Source: RHLJ01 sp963974345
GTDB taxonomy: Bacteria; Bacteroidota; Rhodothermia; Balneolales; Balneolaceae
DNA length: 64,000 nucleotides
Direction of reading: 5' to 3'
Assembly: GCA_963974345.1 (NCBI GenBank)
Contig: CAXBBW010000013.1
Span: 62,001 to 126,000 of the forward strand
This document shows positions 51,201 to 59,600 of the stretch, piece by piece. Each line of letters begins with the position of its first letter. Position 1 is the stretch's first letter. Made by a program: the position numbers and the translations under genes. The notes beneath the pieces are model-generated. The model did no database searches. It had not been told where the DNA came from and saw only the letters and a program-made list of their open reading frames with translations.

Positions 51201-53675
51201 GGAGGTATCCCCAACTGCTATGGAGCCTACATCCCATATTCCAGTCCCACTTGTATAACTTCCATCGCTACCAGAGCCAACATTCACAAATGTAAGTGCT
51301 GTTGTAAGTGAATCTTTTACAAATACATTGGTGGCAGCCGTTGGACCGTTGTTCGTTGCTTTTAATTCGAACTGAATCGTCGTACTTATACTATTAGTAA
51401 TACTTTTAAAAACTTCAATATCTGCATCAGGATTCGTAACTACATCAACATCTACAAATGAAGTATCATTGGCTGAGTTAATATCATTTTGATTTAACTC
51501 TTTTATAAACGCATAATTTCGCAGGGTTATATCTGCAGATTGTTCGTCTACCGTATAGTTTAATGTAAGAGTAGCGTCACTTCCACTGGTAACAGTACCA
51601 ACAGCCCATTCTCCAGTTGTTGGATTAAATGTACCTTGTGAAACAATACCATTCACAAGTGTAAAACCATCCGGGAGAGAATCTTTCACTACAATTCCAG
51701 TTGCCGCAAGTGGTCCAAGGTTATCCAGTTCAAGAGTAAATTGAATGGTTTCTCTCTCTGTAGGATTGTTATCATCTACTGTTTTAACGATTTGGAGATC
51801 GGTACTTACATTTGTTGTAGAAGGGCTATCAAAGTTATCAATAATACATTCTGTGAAATCGAATATCACTGGTACGGTAGTATTTACTGAAGCATTAGAA
51901 ATTCCAGCTCTTACCTTTACAACCGATGTGCTTTTAAATATAGTATATACAATGTTATCTGTATCTACTTGCCCACCTGTTACATTTGTAGCATTATTTG
52001 CTGTAAAAATAGTGTAATCACCTGAACTACTTTGAGTAAGTTCAGAACCAAATTGCTCAATGGTGTAAGAGAGAAAGTCGGCGAAACCAATGTAATCTCG
52101 CAAAGTTCCCGATCCTGTTCCATCAATATCAATTCCACTTACTGGAATTTCGTCGTAAGTGATTGAGGTGCCCGTTCCAGACTGAACAAACTCAATGCTA
52201 AAATCAACATAAGCATTGCTGCTCGATGTTCTTCTTATGCTCGGTTGAAAGGGATCGGTTAGTGTATTATTTATTGAATTTACTGTAGCATTTACTCTGT
52301 TCTCGATAGTAACGAGAGCATCTACTCCGGTATCAACATTACTAAAACGATAAACCGCTCCAGTTAATAATGCGCTTCCTTGTTCTAAATTACTAGTTGT
52401 AAACGAGAATAAAGGTGGCTCTTGACAGGTGGCTCCAACTGGATTTCTTACCGTTAGTGAAGCTGAGGTTGTATTATTAGATATATTCCTATCTTGACCT
52501 TCGAATGCAGAGATACTAGCAATATTGGTGATCTTATTTCCTTCAGTGCTAGAATTTACGGTGGCATTAATATTAAGCGTATCTGAAATCTGGTAAGGAA
52601 CAAGCCCTAGGTTCCATACTCCTGTACCTGAGTTGTAGGTACCCTGAGTTGTAGAATGAGAAGCATACGTTAACCCTGATGGTAATGCATCAGTTACAAA
52701 CACCCCTGTTGCATTGGTATTATTGTCTTTATTCTCAACTACAACAGTGTATTTAACTTGCTCTCCCGTATCAGGACTTTTTTCATCGACTTTCTTTCTA
52801 ACTTCTAAGTCAAAAACACTTGTTGTTATCGCATTATTAAAATTATCTATTAAGCAAGGATCGAAATTAAAGGAGAAAAGTCGTTCTGCCCCAGCTCCAG
52901 TTGTTGAGCCTGCATCTTTAACACCAGCTCTTATTCTGAATTTTGAAACTGTTTCATAAGTAGTAAATACTAAGTTAGTAGTAGCATTGGGGTCAATATT
53001 AGGAACATTAGCCTCTGTAGTTGACTCGAAAGTAAAATACACATCTGAGAATCCAGGAGTTAAAGCATTGGTAGCTTCTACTGTAAAGGCTTCTAAATTT
53101 TGGAATCCTACAAATTCTCTAGTTTGTACGGCATCACCATCCACATCAACAGCTGATGTTGTAAAATCAATAAAACTCTTTAAGATTGAAGATCCATTCT
53201 GGAAGAAAGTAAACTCGAAATCAATAAAACCCTGAGAACCAATTCCAGTTACATTAGGAGCAACTTGTGGCTGAAAGTTTTGCGCTGTCCCAGTTGTTGA
53301 TTGATCGAAATTAATAATTCTTGCACTGTTAATATTTATAATTTTTATTTCTGCATCGGTTGTACCGTCTCCAGTTACATTTGTATATTTATAAATTGTG
53401 CCTACGTTTGTACCAGAACCTGACTGTAATGTAGCCGATGCAAAGTCGAAGCTAAGAGTTGGCAAATCATCACACGCTCTTCTGTATTTGAAGAATTCTT
53501 CTGCTTTAAGAATTTCAGTGTTTTTTTCTATTCTTGGAGATATTTCTACTTCTTTTTCATTGTTGGTTAATGAAGTGCTTGCAAAAGAAGTACTCAAGAA
53601 TACTATAAATCCTAGAATTGAAGCTGTTCTCCAAAAAAGGTTTTTTTGAGTCTTTTTTAAACTTTTAAATCCCAT
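45237..53675 (-). CDS. 2812-residue DUF11/SdrD_B/beta-helix surface protein
   Basis: The product has a basic N-terminus with a membrane/export segment (WRTASILGFIVFLSTSFAS). It has five DUF11-like domains (about residues 283, 623, 750, 1541 and 2710: for example DLEVRKKVDEKSPDTGEQVK, DLQIVKTVDDNNPTERETIQ, LKITKEVDEDLALPGANLTY). Four SdrD_B-like domains lie at about 869, 1665, 2343 and 2458 (ISGTVFEDITGDELTDGDTN, GTISGFVYKDDNHNGQREND, FRLDGTVYQDDGLTGG). Two regions of parallel beta-helix repeats (GVIENNFIGPFADG, TITNNTILDNQGSGIAVIED) are part of a duplicated ~670-residue unit. There is no T9SS sorting domain. Asp-rich loops (DSDNNGEIEEGD, DNCNGEINSGEE) look able to bind calcium. It is the last of four linked DUF11 genes; the ATG at 53675 overlaps the previous stop (TAATG). 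Confidence 0.93.
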   Translation of the reverse strand: MGFKSLKKTQKNLFWRTASILGFIVFLSTSFASTSLTNNEKEVEISPRIEKNTEILKAEEFFKYRRACDDLPTLSFDFASATLQSGSGTNVGTIYKYTNVTGDGTTDAEIKIININSARIINFDQSTTGTAQNFQPQVAPNVTGIGSQGFIDFEFTFFQNGSSILKSFIDFTTSAVDVDGDAVQTREFVGFQNLEAFTVEATNALTPGFSDVYFTFESTTEANVPNIDPNATTNLVFTTYETVSKFRIRAGVKDAGSTTGAGAERLFSFNFDPCLIDNFNNAITTSVFDLEVRKKVDEKSPDTGEQVKYTVVVENKDNNTNATGVFVTDALPSGLTYASHSTTQGTYNSGTGVWNLGLVPYQISDTLNINATVNSSTEGNKITNIASISAFEGQDRNISNNTTSASLTVRNPVGATCQEPPLFSFTTSNLEQGSALLTGAVYRFSNVDTGVDALVTIENRVNATVNSINNTLTDPFQPSIRRTSSSNAYVDFSIEFVQSGTGTSITYDEIPVSGIDIDGTGSGTLRDYIGFADFLSYTIEQFGSELTQSSSGDYTIFTANNATNVTGGQVDTDNIVYTIFKSTSVVKVRAGISNASVNTTVPVIFDFTECIIDNFDSPSTTNVSTDLQIVKTVDDNNPTERETIQFTLELDNLGPLAATGIVVKDSLPDGFTLVNGIVSQGTFNPTTGEWAVGTVTSGSDATLTLNYTVDEQSADITLRNYAFIKELNQNDINSANDTSFVDVDVVTNPDADIEVFKSITNSISTTIQFELKATNNGPTAATNVFVKDSLTTALTFVNVGSGSDGSYTSGTGIWDVGSIAVGDTSTIVLNYSTASLVSGDNYAFLQSLDQDDIEINNDTTSVPFTFNTFISGTVFEDITGDELTDGDTNFNDASGDQRALSGVEVHLYRDLNNGGLGASEDYIETTTTDGNGNYLFEVPANDTYWIVVDSQTGEMTDGTTWPDQTYGAAGALCANGSGGTSAASASAGPCYGGRNGAVSDDIPTNPVDGSINTAEHIIEVLVAGNTSVSDIDFGFSFNVVTNIDDADEDGSSARWHQGSFRQFAFNANQIDGDNEMRFVPAVTANQGGATWWRITLNGTLMPTIIDGGTTFDGTAYNFQDPDQLRDTNTGNVGGDGGTISTVGSDAVSFSNFNRKELDIDTNDDPIFLINSPEGNINIRELGMFNGFGGFDEEMIQIQNNPGGVIENNFIGPFADGTTPSGNARGNIGIFFNDSNNSFSVDILNNYIGFLRRTGIHSENEDVFITVRGNEIFENSLDSDTDTDGISGAGNWTIEENLIRDVGTGTSSSFDGGAGIEIGRDGDTSPASGTITNNTILDNQGSGIAVIEDVNGLVISKNIITGNDTGIKLINSDNERDIKGITISQNQIATNTGLGIDISESNSAPDGVSANDGVIDTDFTTSPNGLVDYPIITSVATNGTVVNVTGYIGTDALRIEDTFTIEVFKANNDSDNNGEIEEGDIQSIAHGEGEFYIESTVTNPSGMFSSQLIIPGGVSLASGDFITVTATDEDGNTSEFSANYQVGELDIQITKVLLNSTPIPQDEEVTFLVIAENIGPTDATGVTVTDALTTQLTLDAGNTSATTGSYAGNTWTIGNMASGQIDTLTLVADPNTTGTGLSNTATLLNVNEDDLNTDNDASTVNFDIATIIRGTVFEDITGDGTTDGDTNFNDASGDQRALSGVEVHLYRDLNNGGLGTSENYIETVITNANGVYSFAPPANDDYWIVVDSRSAGLSDGTTWAEQTYGPIGALCADGTGGTSTARTTAGVCYGGRRGNTSDIISTTPVDGDIINAEHIAAITYTGASITEIDFGFSYNVMSNVLDDADDDGSATRWIQGSMRQFFLNANQISGANTMRFVPTIAENDGSGNWWRITTISSAFPTLTDGNTTVDGTAYDFQNPDQILNTNSGSIGTGGTVGVDLISLSTFELKELDINTTDLEFITINSSSGNVVIRELAMYNGFTTGMIIVSNNPGGIIEDNFIGTMADGSDAGGGNDRSRSGIYYDGTNSFTSSITDNYLAHSRNHAIESINENAIIQITNNEIYQNAQQDVNSDGIAGIAEWFIQGNLIHENGLTTSDAIQGGAGIEIGRDDEVDEATGTIINNTILDNFNVGINVYDYALNVTIEKNIITQNGENGTATGAGIKLINPDNDRNIGGILITKNSFFDNEGLAIDIVTGATPTSVDGVTANDGITSTNFALNPNGAIDYPVIDSLTITGNQLTIRGYVGTLGNSINDVFSIELYKVNDDDDNDGEIESGDALSIAHGEGETYFTTIFTASDGTFEESFTIPGAVTLAVGDFITALAMDGEDNTSEFSANYDIQSAGGTISGFVYKDDNHNGQRENDEDGIEGVTIVLKNTTGTIICRSVETDANGLYQFLAVQPDTYTIVESASETTPTPDVCPVPEEDPTGYVSTTENTINLVVGGGTIQNQNFGNFLGFRLDGTVYQDDGLTGGTANNAVQDGEEAGLGEVTVTLTNSDDDVIQITATDEDGNYSFWITQAEVPNSAVVKIKQTNLTSFISTGGDGGTTSGTYNRTTDVLTFENTSGATYTGVNFSDVPQNRLITDGLQFAQPGTSVFFTHQFDANTDGTVTFTITNTPTPSNANWPTLLYLDDNCNGEINSGEEIISTPISMTRGESICLVVRTSVPIGVPDGGENAIILQADFSFTNASPALNQVYHRNDKVTVGDDVSAGLKITKEVDEDLALPGANLTYIITYTNNGDDPISSMEVKDSTPAYTTFVSATFSPLTSIGLTGCTITNPTVGESGAVIWTFTGTLNPGQTGTVSYTVKIDD
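46660..48678 (-). repeat. internal duplication, downstream copy (SdrD_B plus beta-helix)
   Basis: About 2.0 kb, encoding residues ~1665-2338, matches 49065-51068 in order and content: GTVFEDITGD, the HLYRDLNNGGLG segment, CYGGR, QGSMRQF, NNPGG, TGYIGT-like strand, and GNTSEFSANY. The DNA is also similar, for example near 48540-48640 and 50926-51030. A DUF11-like domain (about 1541-1660) lies between the copies. Confidence 0.9.
49065..51068 (-). repeat. internal duplication, upstream copy (SdrD_B plus beta-helix)
   Basis: About 2.0 kb, residues ~869-1536; partner of 46660-48678 with a period of about 2.39 kb. Both copies carry a SdrD_B-like domain followed by a beta-helix region and an Asp-rich 'N..GE.E.GD' loop. 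The copies have diverged by substitutions, so the event is not recent. Confidence 0.9.
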
Positions 53676-56600
53676 TAGTTACCTCCCCGCTGATTTCCAT
53701 CTTTAAGGTTTTCTGGTAAGCGAAGTAAATTAATTTTATCTGCATTTCTATATTCGAAATGAATCATCTCACCAGTTTCATTTGCAGAACTATTCATTAT
53801 TCGAATCCTATCCCCAGAAATTCCCCAGTTTATTAAGTATTCTTTTATTGAGTTTGCCCTTCGGCTATCAAAGCTTGTTCCTGTTCCTCTTAATTCAAGA
53901 TATACGCTTTCATTACTTCTTAAATATGATCCTACTCTTGAAACAGCTGCCTCGGTTTCATTATCTAGTACTGTGTTTCTTACACCAAAATAAAGTCTAT
54001 CAGGTACTGTATAAGTTTGAGATCTATCGCGAAGTAGTTCATAATCTTCACGAGCATTTAATACTACAAGTAAATCTTTCATCAAGGTAATTGCTTTAGC
54101 GTTGTTCGCAAATTTAACATCATCACTTTGCTCAATCACTTTAAACTCATTTGCCTGTAGGTATTCGAATTTCACCTCATCAGGACCATTTTCATTTTCA
54201 CCATAAATCTCTACTCTGCTATTTGGGATACCTGCCACATTAAATAAATCTAGTAAATCAAAGCTTAAGTTTGCAAGACGTTCATCCACAGGAAGTGTAA
54301 TTCGTACTTTTGCATTTTGGTATTCTTTCAATGCCATTGCAATACGTTGGATATAGTACATTTGAACTTCATTTAAGCGTGAAGAACCTGGTCTTAATGT
54401 AATTCCTGATGGGACTGCTTCGTGTTCGGCATTAAAGATATACTCCCAATTATTTATTCCAGCAATTCGCTTGTTTACTTGAATGTCTTCAATCTGATTA
54501 ATGAATTTAGCTCCAGGATCTAAATCATCTAAATACACTTCTACTCTACGGTTAAGTGCCATTTCTACACGATTCAACTCTTCTTGCATAATTAGCTCTT
54601 CCCCTAAACTTTCATAGGTCATTTGATCTGGTCTCATTCCTGCAGCAATTAGATAAGCTCTTGCTGCTAACGCTCTTCGAAGTGCTAATGCATTATTGTA
54701 TTCATTTGAAGACTTAGAATCGGTAAAACCGGAAAGGTCTAGTAGATATTCTTCCTTATTCATTAAGTAGCTAGCTACTTTATCAAGCATTTGAGCTGCT
54801 GGCTCGTTGATATAAGACTTATCGTTATCAAAATGAATTTGCCTTGGTAGCACGATTTTTCTAAGCTCTTCATACACTAATGTTTTCGCAATTATAGTTG
54901 GCTCTGGCAATGAAAATTCAATATTTGTAGTAATTGGCATTGTTAAAATCTCAAGTGGTGTTTCCTCCACACAAGATAGAATAGCTTCTTCGCACGTTAA
55001 GTAAAGCGACTTGTCAATAAGAGGTTTGGAACCTTTAACTCTTGTTGGAAGCAAATTATCAAATAACCTCTCATCAAATTTATAACTGAAACCAGCATAT
55101 ACACCTTGTCTGGAATAGCTATTATCAGAAAGATCTTCATCATCATAACCAAAAATATTAAACCCAACAGCAAGTCTAAGGTTACGAGCCATTAAGAAAC
55201 CAACTTCAACTCCTAATCCATAATCTTTAGTGGTAAAATCACTATTAGCTAAAAGGGAAGCGTTTATACCTGCATCCCAAGTATCATTTATATCGTGCAT
55301 TACTCGACCTGAAACGAGCTCTAAAATAGACGTTGTAGAAGAAACATCATCTTCAATAGTTGAAGTTTTTGCAGCTAATCTCCCTGAGAAAGTCCACCTA
55401 TCTCTTGGGTGATAGTTACCATGAGAAGAGAATACATGCGCTTTTCGAATAAACGCTAAGCCTGTGTTTTGTTCTTCATACTTATACTCGTACCTAAAAA
55501 GACCGTCGATTCTATTTCTATCTATATCTCTAAATGCAGCTCCAACTCTAAATCTTTCCTGCACTCGGCTAAAGCCAGATACATCTGTTATTGTGTTTAA
55601 TGAGATAATATTCTTAGCAAGTAGCGTCCAATTACTTGAAATCTTTTGCCCATATCCGAAGCTACTTAAATAAGTATTTGTTGAGGATGCGAATCTAGCT
55701 TCTGCTCGAGTAGTACCTTTCCAGTTTGGATTTGCAGTATAAGAAAGTGCCCCAGAAACTGCGGTTGCATCCCCAGCATCTGGTCCTTTTACAGTAAACT
55801 GTCGTTCGAATCCTGCATTTGCAGTGAATCCGGGTTTAATTTGAAAACTATTCTTTAGTCCAATTGCTGCTTGCCCGGTAGGTCCATCCAATGCATCATT
55901 AACTCTATATTCACTGAAAACTTCTCCATTCTTCATATAGTTGGTTTTAATACCGAACACGGTATTATTTCTCTGAGAATTGCTTGTGAGTGTATTTAAT
56001 CCACCAGCTGATGAAATAAATTCATGTCTTGCATAAACTTTCCCTTTACTCAATAATCTATAGTCACCACCAAGTGCGATTAACTTTCGGTCGGCATCAT
56101 TTAAATCTTGTTCAAACTCACCGAATACTGAAGCATTATTTATAAATGGAAGCTTACTGGTTATTTTAGCTTTTAAATTTGTGTTTTCTGTTGTAGGATT
56201 CGTGGAAGTTTCACTTCGAGAATAACGCATACCAATTTGTGCATTAAATCCTTGGAAATTCTGTTGTAAATCTACCGTTCCACCTAAGGTATTTTGATCT
56301 GAAGTATCACTAACTGAGTATAGAACTTCAGTATTAATACTGGTTTTTGGAGTTAGTTTAATTTTTCCTTTAGCTCTGGCTTCCGTTCTTCCTTGTCCTA
56401 GAGTTCCTACCTTATTGGCAAAGTCCTCTCCAGACCTTCCAACCTGAGCTCTTGCATCTATTACTTTTCCTCTATGTTGAACTTGAACCCTTCCTGCTCT
56501 CCCAGTTCCATCTAAATCAGTATTAGTTTGTGCAATTTCTCCAATTATTTCTGTATTACCATACTCATAACCAACGTTTGCAGAAGCAAGATTGAAGTTA

Positions 56601-59600
56601 TTTTCTGGATTATTATCCTGTACTACACCTGCACCAACTTTTAGATTCTTGGTTACATTTAAAGCGCCACTAATTCCGCCAATAAAATATTTCTCATCGG
56701 TATTTTCTACCTCATAAATTGCACGTATAAATACAGGGTTAAATTGATCATCAATAGAAGAAATAGATGTTGTAAAAATCAATGTTCCTGAAAAGTCTTC
56801 TAGCACATAATCTTTAAATCGTGAAAGTCTTTGTACATCTAAAATTACTTCGGGCTGTTCTCTATCGTATGTAACAAGCTCAATAATTTCACTATTCTCA
56901 ATAATATCGTTATCAGGAAGTACATACCTAGAAAGACCTTGTGCTTGAAATTCTCTTACACGATTCGTAGTCGCCGATTGACTTGTAAATGCCGTAATGT
57001 TTCCGAGGTTATTTTCTAGGTTTGCTTTAATACCTGTTTGAGATCTACTATAATCTCCTAATTGCCTATTCTCATCTCTTTCCTGAGTTATGAAATCTCC
57101 ATATAATGCATAGGTACGTTGTTTATCTAGCCTAATATATAATCTACCTGAGGTTTGAGCATCGAAACCTTTAATTGATGATTCTCCATACACTGGGTAA
57201 TATTCATCTGGACGTATATCTCTAAAAAGTCGGTCTTCTTTAGCTTTTTCCGAATCATAACCTGCAGTAAGAAGCACATCTCCTCTCACTTTACCTTTTA
57301 AGAAAAAAGCCATTCTTGCATCGGCTTTGAAAGTATTAAATTCATATGCCAATGCAGTTAATTCTCTTTCAAAACCGTCGGATTCAGATGCCGAATTTAT
57401 ATTAAGAGGTTGATTTAAACGAATTGTCCCTTCAATAATACCCGCTGCTATCAAAGGTCTTAAATCTGGTACAAACCTAATTTTGGCCTCTTTCGAAATT
57501 ACTCCAGCATTAGCTCTTATTGTAACATCTTTTGGCTCAATGGTAGACCTAATATCTAACTCGATAAATCCTTTTTCTATAAATATCTGAGTTCCAGGCT
57601 CATTAGCATTTAAATCTTGAATTTCCCAAGCTCCATCAGATAAATCTAATGTTACTGGTAGTACAGACCCAATATTTATACCAATGTTATCGATTAACTC
57701 AATACGCACTCGAGCTCTAGAGATTCCATCCGCAGGAATATCATTTTCTAACACTGTAAGTTTTATCTCACTTAATTCACCAGGTGCGTAAAGTGTGTAG
57801 GTTATCTCTCCTCTAATATTCCCAAATGGATCTACTTCTAGTAGTTGAAATATGTTCTTACCAGGCTTTAAATCTATTCCGATATATTCATAACCAAGTA
57901 CACCTTCTTTACTAGTAACTTGTTTACCTATTTTTGAAGCAGGTATGATCTGTCCATTTACAGTGAAATCTATTACTGCACCAATCCGTGCTTTAACCCA
58001 TATATTTTTTTGGGTTACACTTAATGTATCTCCATCAGAAATGTTAAGAAACCCGAGCTCTTTATCTTCTTCCCTAATCAGCTCTTCTAATGTATATTTT
58101 GGTCTAGAGTCGTCTATAAAATTTAGGGAATCAGTTTTTTGAATTTCTTGAAGCTTGGATTTCCGTTCTGCTTCTTCTTGTGCTGTTTCAGGAGGAGGTA
58201 GAGCTGTACTTGAACTAGACTTTGATTTTCCAGCATCAATAGTACCACTTGCCTGATTTCTTGATGATCCTCCATTATACTTTCTATCTTCAATATTGAA
58301 ACTTTGGCTCATTGAACTTTGAAGTTCATTATTTTGCCCCCTTAAAGCATCAATCCTTCTTCGAACTTCCTCTAAAATTGAGCCTTCATCGCAATTACAA
58401 ACTGCAAAATCTGCTCGATGGAACTCTCCCTTTTTAAGATCAACAAATCTACTTGAGGGATCATTAGCATGTCGGTTATCTAGAACTGATAGTGTAGCTC
58501 CTTTTGGAAGAGATGTATTATCGAGTTTAAGGACATGTTTATTTGGTTTTATTCCATAGATAGTATAATTCCCTTCAACATCTGTAACTACATAAGTTCC
58601 GTTTTCGAGGTATAAACGAACTCCTGGAATTCCAATCTCTCCTGTATCTTGAATATCATTCCTATTAAAATCAGTAAATACCTTACCAAAAATATATCCA
58701 TCATCACTAAATACACCACCTCTAATCTCGACTTCTACTCGGGCTCTGTTACTCGATCTAGCAATTAGCTCATCAGATGTTGCAATAGCAGTGTTTATTC
58801 CATCTCCTTTTTGAGCTCCAGGACCAACTAACACACGATAATTAACTATTACTGTTTTTCCTGTTTCTAAAGAATCTACAGTAAAGGTAAGTGTTGGTCC
58901 CCTTCCTCCTTCTGGATCGTCAGCTTTGATGCTATTAACTCTCGTTGTCCCCTTTATATACTCGAAACCCAGAGGAAGTTTATCTTCAATTACTAGGTTA
59001 TGAACTGTATTTACAGCTTCACTTCTTACTTCAACCGAATAGTTTAAATAGTCTCCAATCTCGGCAGTTGTTTTATCTACTTTTTTATCTGAGAATAAAA
59101 CATTAATCGCCTGACCATCAAGAGGTATATCAATATCTACTGCTTGGGCAGTATTTTCAAGAGTAAACTCCAATCCATAAGACGCTAAAGAATCTAATTC
59201 ACGGTCTAACGGTTGAAAATTAAGACCCACTTCAGATGGGAAATTATATTTTTCTGGAGGAATTACTTCGACTCTATATGTACTTGGAAATATAAATGGG
59301 TAGGAGAATCTACCATTTACATCAGTTATTTGAGCATTTTCGATTGGCGTAGTTCCATCAACCGCAAAAGTAGCAGCTAAACCACCTGCATTTCCACCAT
59401 TTCCTTGTCCAGTAACATCAATTATTTGTACAGTAGCCCCTGCAATTGGATCATTTGACTCACTATCGTAAACCGTTCCAAAAACATCTACAACTATTAA
59501 TGCAGTAACTCTACCTGTTACTCCAGATTGGGTTAAACCAGTGCATTTCAATTCTGCAACAAGTTCATCTTCTACCATTACCTCAAGAATTTTATTTCCT